Positions 17,047 through 26,296 of a DNA stretch of 64,000 bases are shown piece by piece. Under the pieces are notes generated by a model. The model was not told the DNA's origin. It searched no databases and saw nothing but the letters and a program-made list of their open reading frames with translations. Source of the DNA: Flavobacterium seoulense (GTDB taxonomy: Bacteria; Bacteroidota; Bacteroidia; Flavobacteriales; Flavobacteriaceae); assembly GCF_000695795.1 (NCBI RefSeq), contig NZ_JNCA01000032.1, positions 62,001 to 126,000 of the forward strand. Direction: 5' to 3'. Numbering within the stretch: position 1 is the first letter of the stretch; each line of letters opens with the position of its first letter. Both the position numbers and the translations under genes were made by a program.

Positions 17047-18366
17047 CTATTTCGATGTTTTGTATGTTGAATAACCATAAAGTGCTACAACGGCCAAACA
17101 AATTAGTGGTAAAATAAAAGAAAAATTTACTTCGGGAATAAATCCTAAAATTTGGATATCAGCAAATCCAGAACCGCCCCAATCTAAAATACTTCCTTGT
17201 AAAACCGGCATTAATGCGCCACCCACAATTGCCATAACTAATCCCGCAGAACCAATTTTAGCTTCGTCGCCCATATCTTTTAATGCAATTCCGTAGATTG
17301 TTGGAAACATAATTGACATAAAAATCGAAATACAAACTAATGCAATTAATCCTGATATTCCTTGTAAAACAATGGCTCCAGCGGCACATAAAACACCGCC
17401 AATACCAAAAACCATTAATATTTTAGATGGATTAATGCTTTTCATCAAGCCAGTTCCAATCCATCGTCCAATCAAAAATAAAATCATTGCCGTAATATTA
17501 TAATATGTTGCCGTTAATTCTAATCCAAAGGTTTTATTGATGTTGTCAACATATTGAAAAATAAATGTCCAGCACATAATTTGTGCTCCAACATAAAATG
17601 CCTGTGCTATAACACCGTATTTATAATTTTTATTAGCAAATAACTTTTTAAACGATTCTCCAATAGACATTTTGTCTTCATGAGCTGTTTTCGGCATTTT
17701 GGTTAAACAAATAATAATCAGAATAATTAAAACAAAAATTCCCAATCCAATGTATGGAATACTAATAACATCTAAATCATTTTCCCGAATTGCAGCTAAT
17801 TCATTTGATGTTAAAGCTTTGAAAGCTTCTGGAGTATAATCATCTGATTTTATTTTGTCAATTACTAAAAATTGCGCCATGATCAATCCTGTTATTGCGC
17901 CAATTGGATTAAAAGCCTGAGCTAAATTCAATCGCTGTGTAGCGGTTTCTTTGTTTCCAAGGAATAAAATCAACGGATTTGAAGTGGTTTCTAAAAATGC
18001 TAATCCACAAGTAATTACCCATAATGAAATTAAAAAAAACGTATAACTCTGATAATGTGCTGCCGGATAAAATAAAAAAGCGCCTGTAGCATACAAAATA
18101 AGTCCTAAAATTATTCCTGATTTATAGCTGAATTTTCTAATGAATAAAGCTGCGGGCAAAGCCATAAAGAAATAGCCAAAATAGAATGCAAACTGCACTA
18201 AAGAAGCCTGAACATTAGATAATTCGGGCATTACTTTCTTGAAAGTAGAAACCATAGGAGTTGTCAAATCGTTGGCAATTCCCCAAAGCGCAAATAATAT
18301 GGTAATAATGATAAACTGAAAAACATATTCTTTACTGATTACCGGTATTTTTTTAGATGAATTCAT
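17047..18366 (-). CDS. FucP-like sugar:H+ symporter (MFS)
   Basis: A 439-residue protein with about 12 hydrophobic helices. It resembles the FucP/glucose-galactose transporter branch: FALWGIANDLTTPMV near residues 20-34, FAFYFGYFFMALPAALFIRK, and GLAFLETTSNPLILFLG. It is the last gene of a four-gene operon behind a fructokinase-like gene (42-base gap), so it probably brings the monosaccharide across the inner membrane. The exact sugar cannot be read from the sequence. A free ketohexose fits the epimerase and kinase upstream. Confidence 0.88.
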   Translation of the reverse strand: MNSSKKIPVISKEYVFQFIIITILFALWGIANDLTTPMVSTFKKVMPELSNVQASLVQFAFYFGYFFMALPAALFIRKFSYKSGIILGLILYATGAFLFYPAAHYQSYTFFLISLWVITCGLAFLETTSNPLILFLGNKETATQRLNLAQAFNPIGAITGLIMAQFLVIDKIKSDDYTPEAFKALTSNELAAIRENDLDVISIPYIGLGIFVLIILIIICLTKMPKTAHEDKMSIGESFKKLFANKNYKYGVIAQAFYVGAQIMCWTFIFQYVDNINKTFGLELTATYYNITAMILFLIGRWIGTGLMKSINPSKILMVFGIGGVLCAAGAIVLQGISGLIALVCISIFMSIMFPTIYGIALKDMGDEAKIGSAGLVMAIVGGALMPVLQGSILDWGGSGFADIQILGFIPEVNFSFILPLICLAVVALYGYSTYKTSK

Positions 18367-18408
18367 TTTTAGTGGTTTTTTGGTTGTTGAATTAGAAAAA
18401 TAGTGTCT

Positions 18409-19332
18409 TTAAACGATTTCATATTGAGGTAATTTTTGGCTAAAACCACTTAAGAATTCTTCAATTTCAGATGATGAAATTATCGGATTTGCACCTTCGT
18501 TCTGCGCTACAATTGCTCCTATTGCACTGGCAAAATTGATAGCATATTGTGGATCTTCGCCACTAAGTAACATGGTGATTAATGAAGCCAGAAATGAATC
18601 GCCTGATCCTACCGTATCTACTACACTTACTTTGAATCCGCAGTTGTGATAAAAAGTATCATTACAATATAAAACCGCGCCATGAGAACCTAAAGTCACA
18701 CAAACAATTGGAGTATTGGTTTTTTCAGCAATGAATTTAATATTTTGTTCTAATGACTTTTTATTTGAATGTAAGTCTACACAAATTTCATTCAATTCTT
18801 CGTCGTTGAATTTGATAAAATCGGCAGCTTCTAATAATTCTAAAACATTTTTTTTGGTGTAATGTGGTGCTCTTAAATTGACATCAAAAATCTTGTATTT
18901 GGCTACTTTTAAAAGTTCGTCCAGTGTGTTTCTGGAAACAGTATCTCTGGAAGATAAACTACCGTAAACAAAAAAATCAGCTTTAGCAACGATAGTATTG
19001 CTTAGGTCTGAATACTCAATTTTGTCCCAGGCCGAAGGATAATTAATATCATAAGAAGCATTTCCTTTTTCATTTAAAATCACATTGACCACTCCTGTTG
19101 GATAATTTTCTTTTATTTGAATTGCTTTGGTATTTATTCCTGCATCATTCAAATAATCAGTCAGTTTCATTCCGTTTTCGTCATTTCCTATTGCGCTGAT
19201 CATAGCAACATCAACACCTAGCGAACTCAGTCTTGAAGCTACATTAAGCGGTGCTCCTCCTATTTTTTTATGCTCCAGAAAAACATCAAAGAGGATTTCT
19301 CCAAAACATACTCCTGTTAATTTCTTTTTCAT
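18409..19332 (-). CDS. PfkB-family sugar kinase, fructokinase-like
   Basis: A 307-residue PfkB (ribokinase-fold) protein. GEILFDVF at 11-18 and GGAPLNVASRLSSLG mark the substrate side. DTVGSGDSFLASLI near 240-253 holds the catalytic Asp and anion hole. The GGAPLNVA variant is typical of fructokinases, which phosphorylate fructose at O6. The gene lies 12 bases behind a ketose 3-epimerase-type gene and ahead of a symporter. This suggests that the imported sugar is isomerised to fructose and trapped as fructose 6-phosphate, but substrate assignment is inference. Confidence 0.85.
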   Translation of the reverse strand: MKKKLTGVCFGEILFDVFLEHKKIGGAPLNVASRLSSLGVDVAMISAIGNDENGMKLTDYLNDAGINTKAIQIKENYPTGVVNVILNEKGNASYDINYPSAWDKIEYSDLSNTIVAKADFFVYGSLSSRDTVSRNTLDELLKVAKYKIFDVNLRAPHYTKKNVLELLEAADFIKFNDEELNEICVDLHSNKKSLEQNIKFIAEKTNTPIVCVTLGSHGAVLYCNDTFYHNCGFKVSVVDTVGSGDSFLASLITMLLSGEDPQYAINFASAIGAIVAQNEGANPIISSSEIEEFLSGFSQKLPQYEIV

Positions 19333-19344
19333 TTTTTATCTTTT

Positions 19345-20208
19345 TTAATTAGTTGTATTCGAATTGTTATACCATTTTTCGACCATCTTTTTCATAAATA
19401 ATAAGCTGTCTTTAGCTAAATCTTCTGAATTGTATTTTGAAGGTCTCCATAAAGATGTCGGTCCAATTAACTCGGTTATTTCAGAAGAAAAATTCTCTAG
19501 AACTAACGGGCCCTGATAATTAATTTCAGCCAAAGCTTTAAACAAATCATCCCAATGTACATTGCCTTCGCCTGTCATTCCCCTATCCGATTCTGTGATA
19601 TGCAGATGCTTCAAATTGCTTCCTGCACGAATTACAGGACTATAAAAATCAGTTTCTTCAATGTTCATGTGAAAGGTGTCGAGATGCAATCCAAGATTAG
19701 TTACACTACAATTTTCAATCATTTCTAAAACTTCATCAGCAGCTGTAAAAACATAACTTTCATAACGATTGATGGGTTCAATTCCCAGAGTAATGTTACG
19801 CTCTTTGGCGTAAGCCGCAACTTCAGAAAAAACGTGTTGGATTATTAATTTTTCATCATTCGAACAAGGATTTCCTGTAAATGTTCCAATGGCGGAATGT
19901 AAGACGCCACCTAAAAAATCGCCTTTCATTTCAGCAACTTTATTAATTGCTTTTTTGATGATTTCGCTAGCTTTTTCGGGATAAAAAGGAACATGACAAT
20001 GAGCTGGTAAATTGAGGGTACAACGTGCTGTAATTCCTGCTGAGTCCAATTGTTTTTTTACCAATTTTGAATCAAAATTCATTGAAGTGGGTAAAAGAAT
20101 TTCGAGCATATCAAAACCATATTTAGCTGTTTTTTTTATGGCATACTGACCGCCTTCGGGAGTCCAAGTAGGAATAAATGATAAGATTGAGGTTCCAAAA
20201 ACAGGCAT
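19345..20208 (-). CDS. TIM-barrel ketose 3-epimerase (D-tagatose/D-psicose 3-epimerase family)
   Basis: A 287-residue xylose-isomerase-like TIM barrel. The four metal ligands of D-psicose 3-epimerases appear with the same spacing as in the Agrobacterium enzyme: Glu144 (GIEPINRYES), Asp177 (LHLDTFHMNIEE), His203 (LKHLHITESDRG) and Glu238 (LVLENF). The following TGEGNVHWDDLF is also typical. The likely reaction is C3 epimerisation of a free ketohexose such as psicose, tagatose or sorbose. The operon context (porin, kinase, symporter) supports a role in entry of a less common sugar into fructose metabolism. Close relatives acting on keto- or amino-sugar derivatives cannot be excluded. Confidence 0.82.
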   Translation of the reverse strand: MPVFGTSILSFIPTWTPEGGQYAIKKTAKYGFDMLEILLPTSMNFDSKLVKKQLDSAGITARCTLNLPAHCHVPFYPEKASEIIKKAINKVAEMKGDFLGGVLHSAIGTFTGNPCSNDEKLIIQHVFSEVAAYAKERNITLGIEPINRYESYVFTAADEVLEMIENCSVTNLGLHLDTFHMNIEETDFYSPVIRAGSNLKHLHITESDRGMTGEGNVHWDDLFKALAEINYQGPLVLENFSSEITELIGPTSLWRPSKYNSEDLAKDSLLFMKKMVEKWYNNSNTTN

Positions 20209-20285
20209 AAGTATTTGTGATTTTAATTAAAAAATAATTTTAGGTAATATGTATTAAGTATTTGTTATTCAGAAAGTAATTTGTT

Positions 20286-21707
20286 TTAAAAAAGCCACCA
20301 CTCTGTTCTAACGCCTACATAAGTTCCCCAGCGTTTTTGATTAATTTGTAAATAAGGAGAATAGTGATGGTCTCGTGCGTAATCGTTATATCGGGCTACG
20401 GTTCCTACTAATCGAATGTGAGGCCTGCTCCAGGGATCTCTTTTTCCTAATGGAACAATTGTGGGCGCCAGAGAAAATTTCCACATACTGGCTTCGGGAT
20501 TATCGCCATCTTTTCTAACTGCATAATGTATTTCCTGAATGAGATGAAACCAATTGGTCACATAAAAAAAGTTTCTAACGCCAAGAACCCAATCTGTTTT
20601 TCGATTATAAAGTTGGTTTCCATTAAAATATTCATCAGTATTTGTACTTGCTGAACCTCCTTTACTTTTAGTAAAAACGCCATATCCATTGATGCTAAAT
20701 TTATTAGAAAGATTCAATAAAAAATGCTCGACCATTGTAAACGAATAAGCATTAGTATATTTTCCGTTTTCATCAGGAGCACCATAAGTTGCCCAGGTAA
20801 AGGTGTTTCCGTTATCTCCGCCGTTAGCAATTCCGGAACCGTAACGAACAGAAATTTGGTTAAACGAACCTGATTTAGCTGTTTTAAATGGATTATTGTA
20901 TTTAATTCCTGCGACCCAGCCATTATCTGAAGCAAAAGTTTTTGAAGCTGTTGCCGAATTTTTAGAAACATAATGGAATTCGCCTAAAAGTTTTAAAGAG
21001 CTATTATTTTTTAAAGAAATACTCTGCTCTCCTATCCAAACCATACGCTGACGAATGGCAGGATTTGTAGCTCCGGCTACCGTAACTTCATAATTATAAG
21101 GAAACACACCAGTAGAATCTGTTGAAGCAGGCATGAGCATTGTTAATTCGGTATTTTTATATTTTACACCAAATCCCTGAGCAGAATGGTCATCAAAATA
21201 AAAATAGTCACTAATATGAATATCATCATAACGACGAAAACGGGAACCCACCCAGGCTGACCATCGACTTCCTAAAATGTTAGTGGCTTCAATATAAGCT
21301 TCGGGAAGAATAAAAGTCAAACCATTGTTAGAACGGCTGCTTACGTTTCCAACAAATTGTCCATTGGCAGAATACATTCCCAAGCGCATTTGGAAAGTAA
21401 CATTGGTGCTGTCTTTTCCGTTTATTTTTGGTGTAAAATGAATTGCCGGCAAAATATCGATATAATCTACTTGTTCCATACGTCCGCCCAAAGAACCCTG
21501 ACCTGATAAATTTAAAGGTTTCCAGTTATTCCCTTCTCCATTTGGCGAAAGCCCAACTCCTATTCTACCTGTTGTTCCTAATGAAAAATCTGAATTTGTA
21601 ATAACAACCTGTGCATTCATATTCATTGCAGCAACGCAACAAAATACCATAAGATATGTTGTTCTATTTGTCTTATAATGAGACCTTAATTTATAATTTA
21701 TTTTCAT
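20286..21707 (-). CDS. LamB-like carbohydrate porin
   Basis: The 473-residue product starts with a signal peptide ending near Ala32 (AAMNMNAQ) after a long basic N-terminus. The rest is beta-strand rich with many aromatic girdle residues and ends in RWGTYVGVRTEWWLF, a terminal aromatic strand typical of outer-membrane barrels. GRIGVGLSPNG, SAWVGSRFRRYDDIHISDYF and the overall layout resemble the maltoporin/ScrY (LamB) family. It would let a sugar diffuse through the outer membrane. Use of a porin rather than a SusC/SusD pair is notable for this phylum and points to a small free sugar. First gene of the operon. Confidence 0.8.
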   Translation of the reverse strand: MKINYKLRSHYKTNRTTYLMVFCCVAAMNMNAQVVITNSDFSLGTTGRIGVGLSPNGEGNNWKPLNLSGQGSLGGRMEQVDYIDILPAIHFTPKINGKDSTNVTFQMRLGMYSANGQFVGNVSSRSNNGLTFILPEAYIEATNILGSRWSAWVGSRFRRYDDIHISDYFYFDDHSAQGFGVKYKNTELTMLMPASTDSTGVFPYNYEVTVAGATNPAIRQRMVWIGEQSISLKNNSSLKLLGEFHYVSKNSATASKTFASDNGWVAGIKYNNPFKTAKSGSFNQISVRYGSGIANGGDNGNTFTWATYGAPDENGKYTNAYSFTMVEHFLLNLSNKFSINGYGVFTKSKGGSASTNTDEYFNGNQLYNRKTDWVLGVRNFFYVTNWFHLIQEIHYAVRKDGDNPEASMWKFSLAPTIVPLGKRDPWSRPHIRLVGTVARYNDYARDHHYSPYLQINQKRWGTYVGVRTEWWLF

Positions 21708-21764
21708 GGTTATTGGTTAGTTTGGAAAATAATTTATTAAACGTCATTTTGACTATTTATTTTT

Positions 21765-21793
21765 CAAATGTATTATATTATTTTAATATCCAA
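21765..21793 (-). promoter_or_regulatory. Promoter of the sugar operon
   Basis: On the minus strand TTG (21793-21791), an 18-base spacer and TACATTTG (21772-21765) match the Bacteroidota consensus. The predicted start is about 50 bases ahead of the porin ATG. Confidence 0.65.
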
Positions 21794-21818
21794 CAAAAAA
21801 AGGAGAATATTTTTTAAT

Positions 21819-21840
21819 ATTACGTACTATTATCGTAAAT
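21819..21840. promoter_or_regulatory. Candidate operator, imperfect palindrome
   Basis: ATTACG (21819-21824) and CGTAAAT (21834-21840) form an imperfect dyad with a 9-base spacer, upstream of the sugar-operon -33 box. A related half-site-like stretch, TACAGTATTATAG, follows at 21845-21857. It is a possible binding site for the neighbouring Nudix regulator. Confidence 0.4.
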
Positions 21841-21917
21841 ATATTACAGTATTATAGTTGTTTAGCATGTGAAAAATAGAAAAGAATATAGAAATAAATA
21901 TAAAATGTTATAAATAC

Positions 21918-21947
21918 GTTTAATTAATTTGTTTGCAGTTTAATTAA
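21918..21947. promoter_or_regulatory. Pair of direct repeats GTTTAATTAA, 20 bases apart
   Basis: Identical 10-mers at 21918-21927 and 21938-21947. The 20-base period puts them on nearly the same helix face. They lie just upstream of the regulator promoter (-7 box TAAATTTG at 21973-21980). The core TTAATTAA is itself palindromic. Possible autoregulatory site. Confidence 0.4.
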
Positions 21948-21972
21948 GCAGTACAGATTAAAATAAAATCGT

Positions 21973-21980
21973 TAAATTTG
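21973..21980 (+). promoter_or_regulatory. -7 box of the Nudix regulator promoter
   Basis: TAAATTTG matches TAnnTTTG and lies 50 bases before the regulator ATG. No clear TTG at -33. Confidence 0.5.
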
Positions 21981-22030
21981 TTTTTGTCCATCAAAAAATA
22001 ATATTTACTGATGGATTTAAAACTCAAAAT

Positions 22031-22765
22031 ATGAAGCCCGAAATAATTCCGAATATATCTGTAGATTGTGTCATTTTTGGATTTGACAATGCCACAAAAT
22101 CATTAAACGTACTATTAATTGAACGTGTTTTAAAATTAGAAAACACTCAAAATGCTGTTGTTAATGATTATGTTCTTAAAGGATTTCATACTTATGAAAA
22201 CGAAACAATAGACGAAACTGCTAACCGGGTTCTAAAAGAATTAACGGGTTTAGATAATTTATACAAAAAACAGTTCAATGTTTTTGGTGATCCTAACCGT
22301 TTGAAGAATGAAAAAGATGTGATTTGGGCTCAAAGCGAACATTTTAGCGACAGAACCATCACTATTGCTTATTATATTTTATTACCAACGGATGTTGTTC
22401 AAACAAAAAGCAAATTCAATCCGCAGTGGTTTCCTGTGAATCAGTTGCCACAATTGGGTTTTGACCATAAAAAAATCATTGCCGAAGCTTATGCTGATTT
22501 AAAAGAAGATGCTTTATCAAAACCCATTGTTTTTGAACTACTTGCGGATAAATTTACCATTAAAGATTTGCAAGACGCTTACGAAACGATTCTAGGAGTC
22601 GAAATTGATAACCGAAATTTTAGACGAAAATTAATTACTAAAAAATACATCATCGCTCTGGACGAAAAACAAGTGGGCGTTTCTAAAAAACCTTCTCAAT
22701 TGTATATGTTTAGTAAAGATGTGTACCAAAAAATCTATAAAGAAAGCTATTTGATTAATATTTAG
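22031..22765 (+). CDS. Nudix-domain transcriptional regulator, NrtR/AraR type
   Basis: A 244-residue protein with an N-terminal Nudix-fold domain (about 5-145) and a C-terminal winged helix (about 155-235, including FTIKDLQDAYETILG and NRNFRRKLI). The Nudix box region GFHTYENETIDETANRVLKE is degenerate: catalytic Glu positions of the REUxEE core are replaced (RVLKEL). It should therefore bind rather than hydrolyse a ligand. This is the architecture of NrtR and of the Bacteroides arabinose regulator AraR. It is transcribed away from the porin-epimerase-kinase-symporter operon, its likely target. The effector could be the sugar or its phosphate. Confidence 0.85.
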   Translation: MKPEIIPNISVDCVIFGFDNATKSLNVLLIERVLKLENTQNAVVNDYVLKGFHTYENETIDETANRVLKELTGLDNLYKKQFNVFGDPNRLKNEKDVIWAQSEHFSDRTITIAYYILLPTDVVQTKSKFNPQWFPVNQLPQLGFDHKKIIAEAYADLKEDALSKPIVFELLADKFTIKDLQDAYETILGVEIDNRNFRRKLITKKYIIALDEKQVGVSKKPSQLYMFSKDVYQKIYKESYLINI

Positions 22766-22835
22766 ATTTTTTAATCACAGATTATTTTCACAACCATGTT
22801 ATTTCGAAGAATGAGGATTCCGTTTTGTATAAAAA

Positions 22836-23405
22836 TCAATAATCAAATAAAGTAGAAATTGTATTTTCATCAATTGAATGAGCATAATTAGTACTAGAAT
22901 TAGAAGTATTATCCATATAAATTGTAAGCGTAATTCTTGAATTTTTTAAATCCTCTTTTTTGATATTGGGAATGGTAAATTTTAAATTTGAAAAGGCATA
23001 AAAGTCTTCTTGAGATTCAAATATTTTGTCGATTATTACTTTTTCTCCAGTAGCTAGGATATTAAATGATTTATCACCTGGAAAATATCTGGATATTGCT
23101 ATTTGAATTGCATATGCAGAAGAAGTTTTAAATCTATTTTTGTGTATTGGGTTAATTCGTATCTCGCCTTTTGTAATTTGAATTTTTAATTTGTCTGGAT
23201 AGACATCTACAAATCCATGTCCAGTGGTTGCCAATTGAAAACTATTAGGTATAAATTCAAATTCGATTCGTTTTTTTTGAACAATCTCTTTTTTTACTAC
23301 TGATTGTTTTACAGATGAACAATTAATCAACAATAAACAGGTTGTAATAATCAACACACCTAAAAAAAGTTTTTTAATTCTGAACAGACTTATTTTTGTA
23401 ATCAT
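22836..23405 (-). CDS. Lipoprotein of unknown function
   Basis: A 189-residue product with a basic N-terminus, hydrophobic run (about 13-27) and lipobox LLINC (Cys29), so probably exported and lipid-anchored. The mature part is beta-rich and Lys-rich (KKEIVQKKRIEFEFIPNSFQ, then alternating hydrophobic stretches) without a domain I recognise. Nothing in the neighbours explains it: it follows the Nudix regulator convergently and is separated from ndh by a terminator. Confidence 0.65.
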   Translation of the reverse strand: MITKISLFRIKKLFLGVLIITTCLLLINCSSVKQSVVKKEIVQKKRIEFEFIPNSFQLATTGHGFVDVYPDKLKIQITKGEIRINPIHKNRFKTSSAYAIQIAISRYFPGDKSFNILATGEKVIIDKIFESQEDFYAFSNLKFTIPNIKKEDLKNSRITLTIYMDNTSNSSTNYAHSIDENTISTLFDY

Positions 23406-23526
23406 TGTTTAATAGTTAGAAATTTAATTTACTATCACCAAGGTTATATATTGTGATTTTATAATTTTTCCAAATATAACAACTTTATCTAAAGTAATCC
23501 ATTTCCTATTCTAAAAAATAATTCCA

Positions 23527-23559
23527 TAAAAAAACCGATACAATTACTGCATCGGTTTT
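23527..23559 (-). terminator. Terminator behind ndh
   Basis: AAAACCGAT (23531-23539) pairs with ATCGGTTTT (23551-23559) over an 11-base loop. The minus strand continues into a T run (A run at 23527-23530 on the plus strand). Confidence 0.85.
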
Positions 23560-23579
23560 AGTTATTTTAAATTGAAATC

Positions 23580-24848
23580 TTAACAGTCTTTCAATTTTTT
23601 ATCTGGTCTGATGATCATTCGTAAAGAATTATCTTTTGCAAAATAAGAAATCATCCAGTTGTAAAAGGTTCTAACTTTATTTCTGTAGGTAATCAACGAA
23701 ATCAAGTGGATAAACAACCAAATCAACCAGGCAAAAGTTCCTTTAAAGTGCAGTTTAGGTTTTGGTAAATCAACTACAGCTTTTGCTTTTCCAATAATCG
23801 CCATCGAACCTTTATCAACATATTTAAAAGGAACAAGTGGTTTTTGCTGGATTTCTAATTTGATGTTTTTTGCTAAATTAATTCCTTGCTGAATAGCTAC
23901 TTGTGCTACTTGTGGATGTCCGTGTGGAAAAGCTTCGTCATTAAATTGGATACAAGTATCTCCGATAGCGTAAATGTTTTCTGTGCGATCCAGTTTATTA
24001 AAACCATCAGTTGTTAATCGTTTTCCACGACCATAACTTTCTGCAGGAAGTCCTTTAAATTCGCGTGCTGTAACACCAGCTGCCCAAATTAAATTTTTAG
24101 TTTGAATTTTGTCTCCGTTAGCAAAATGAACCGTATCATCTACATAATCCACTACGTTATTGTTCAATTTTACAACAACACCTAAATCAGTTAATGCTTT
24201 GTAAGTATCATCCTGAGATTCTTTACTCATAGGAGTTAACAATGCCGGCGCACCATCAACTAGGTAAATATTACTGGCACTGGTTCCTAATTCAGGATAT
24301 TCTTTTAAAAAGACATTTTTACGCATCTCGGCAAACATTCCCGAAATTTCAACTCCTGTAGGCCCGCCTCCGGCAACTACAACAGTCAGTAATTTTCGGC
24401 GTTTACGCATGTCTTTAGTAATTGCTGCTTTTTCAAGATTTTTAAGCAGGGTATTACGCATTACAATAGCATCATTCAACGTTTTCATTGGAATGGCGTT
24501 CTTTTTTACATTTTCCATACCAAAATAACTCGTCTCTGCTCCTGTTGCAAAAACCAGTTTGTCATAATGTAATTCGCCATTGTTGAGGATCACTTTATTT
24601 TCAGAAGCGACTACTTCTAATAATTCTCCTAAACGAAATTGTAAATTCTTTTTCCCAGCAAAAAATTTTCTAAATGGATAACTAATGCTTGAGGGTTCTA
24701 AATAAGCCGTGGCCACCTGATAAATAAGTGGTGGAAAAAAATTATAGTTATTTTTATCAACCAAAGTTACGTGAACTCCGTCCTGATTTAATAATTCTTT
24801 TGCCAAATTTAGTCCTGCAAAACCGCCTCCGATAATTACGATTTCCAT
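23580..24848 (-). CDS. ndh: Type II NADH:quinone oxidoreductase (NDH-2)
   Basis: A 422-residue FAD flavoprotein that passes electrons from NADH to quinone without pumping protons. It has the FAD dinucleotide fold IIGGGFAGLNLAKEL at the N-terminus, the NADH fold VVAGGGPTGVEISGMFAE near 158-175, and the second FAD motif NIYAIGDTC. The tail FAWLIWLFIHLISLITYRNK is a hydrophobic/basic membrane-binding segment, as in NDH-2. Single-gene unit with its own terminator. Related sulfide:quinone reductases lack this arrangement of motifs. Confidence 0.9.
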   Translation of the reverse strand: MEIVIIGGGFAGLNLAKELLNQDGVHVTLVDKNNYNFFPPLIYQVATAYLEPSSISYPFRKFFAGKKNLQFRLGELLEVVASENKVILNNGELHYDKLVFATGAETSYFGMENVKKNAIPMKTLNDAIVMRNTLLKNLEKAAITKDMRKRRKLLTVVVAGGGPTGVEISGMFAEMRKNVFLKEYPELGTSASNIYLVDGAPALLTPMSKESQDDTYKALTDLGVVVKLNNNVVDYVDDTVHFANGDKIQTKNLIWAAGVTAREFKGLPAESYGRGKRLTTDGFNKLDRTENIYAIGDTCIQFNDEAFPHGHPQVAQVAIQQGINLAKNIKLEIQQKPLVPFKYVDKGSMAIIGKAKAVVDLPKPKLHFKGTFAWLIWLFIHLISLITYRNKVRTFYNWMISYFAKDNSLRMIIRPDKKLKDC

Positions 24849-24907
24849 AATTTTTACAATTTAAAATAACACCTTTTATTGGTTACTAAACGATGTTTGG
24901 ATTGTTT

Positions 24908-26248
24908 TTATTTTTTTAGTTTTTGTCTTTTTACTGGTTTTTCTACTGCTTGATTTTTATTTTGCAATAAATGATGGGCTAGTATTTTTTCTATTAATTC
25001 ATCCTTGGTTAAATGATGAAATATGGTTTTAATTTTAGTTTTTAAATCGGCTTCGACCTCGTGATTAGGCTTTGTTTTAAAAATTTGCTTTGCCCAAAGC
25101 AAGGTATTATTGTCTTCGATACTGGCAACCGAAGGTTTAGAAAATGGTTTGAATTGGATACCTAATTCCTTTTCAAAATCAGCGATTTCAATTTCTTCTT
25201 CGGCTTGTAAAACAGTTAAAGATAATCCGTTTGCTCCTGCTCTGGCGGTTCTACCACTTCGATGCACATAATTTTCATAGGTATCCGGTAAATGGTAATT
25301 AACCACATAAGCAATTTCTTTAACGTCGATTCCTCGGGCTGCCAAATCAGTAGCCACTAATATATTAATATGTCCTTCACGAAATTGCTCCATGATGCGG
25401 TCACGAATTCCCTGAGACAAACTTCCGTGTAAAGCGCCTGATGAAAAACGATTAATGGCTAAGTTTTTAGCTAATTTATTGACAGCTGCTTTTGTTTTAC
25501 AAAAAATAATTCCGCGTTGTCCTTCTCTCGAATTCAAAAAGTGCATTAAAACATCTAACTTTTCGATAGGATCTACAACAATGTACTGATGATCAATTTG
25601 CTCATTACCTGAAATTTCCATATTAGCACTTATTTGCACTACATTTTTATGCAAATAATTCTGAATCAACTGTTTTATTGTTCCTGGCATAGTAGCCGAA
25701 AACAAATAGGTACGGTGATTTTTAGGTAATACAGCAACAATTTCGTCCAGACTTTCTTTTAGAATGCTTACCATTTCATCGGCTTCGTCCAATACTAAAA
25801 ATTGAGTTTCGGCTAAACTGATGGCTTTTCGCTGTAATAAATCAATCAAACGACCCGGAGTTGCCACTACGATATGAGTGGGATTACTTAATCGCTCAAT
25901 TTGAGGTTTTATTGGAATTCCACCACAAGTTGCAGCAATAGAAACAGCTGGAAGATTTTGTGCAAAAGATTCTAAATTTTTAAAAACCTGATGTCCTAAT
26001 TCTCTCGTTGGAACTAATATAACAGCTTGTACAGTAGGTTTTGAAGTATCAATTAATTGCAAAATAGGTAAACCAAAAGCAGCTGTTTTTCCCGTACCTG
26101 TTTTAGCTAAACCTACTACATCAGTTTGATTAGCTAAAAGCAATGGAATTGCCTGCTCCTGAATAGCTGTGGGAGCCACAAGATCCAGTTGGTTTAATGT
26201 TTGTACTAAAGCTGTCGAAATTCCTAAATCTGAGAATTGTTTTGACAT
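24908..26248 (-). CDS. DEAD-box RNA helicase
   Basis: A 446-residue ATP-dependent RNA helicase. The N-terminal Q motif region (FSDLGISTALVQTLNQLDLVAPTAIQEQAIP) leads to motif I AKTGTGKTAAFGLP, VPTRELGHQV, TPGRL, DEAD in VLDEADEM, SAT, then HGSLSQGIRDRIMEQF, VATDLAARGIDV and HRSGRTARAG. It is of the RhlE type in overall layout, with a short Lys-rich tail ending in KRQKLKK that may bind RNA. Probable roles are rRNA processing or mRNA turnover. It precedes the second helicase gene only by position. No evidence of a shared function. Confidence 0.93.
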   Translation of the reverse strand: MSKQFSDLGISTALVQTLNQLDLVAPTAIQEQAIPLLLANQTDVVGLAKTGTGKTAAFGLPILQLIDTSKPTVQAVILVPTRELGHQVFKNLESFAQNLPAVSIAATCGGIPIKPQIERLSNPTHIVVATPGRLIDLLQRKAISLAETQFLVLDEADEMVSILKESLDEIVAVLPKNHRTYLFSATMPGTIKQLIQNYLHKNVVQISANMEISGNEQIDHQYIVVDPIEKLDVLMHFLNSREGQRGIIFCKTKAAVNKLAKNLAINRFSSGALHGSLSQGIRDRIMEQFREGHINILVATDLAARGIDVKEIAYVVNYHLPDTYENYVHRSGRTARAGANGLSLTVLQAEEEIEIADFEKELGIQFKPFSKPSVASIEDNNTLLWAKQIFKTKPNHEVEADLKTKIKTIFHHLTKDELIEKILAHHLLQNKNQAVEKPVKRQKLKK

Positions 26249-26296
26249 GGTTTTGTTTTTATTGTTTGTATGAAAAACAGTTTTTTAGCTTTTATT

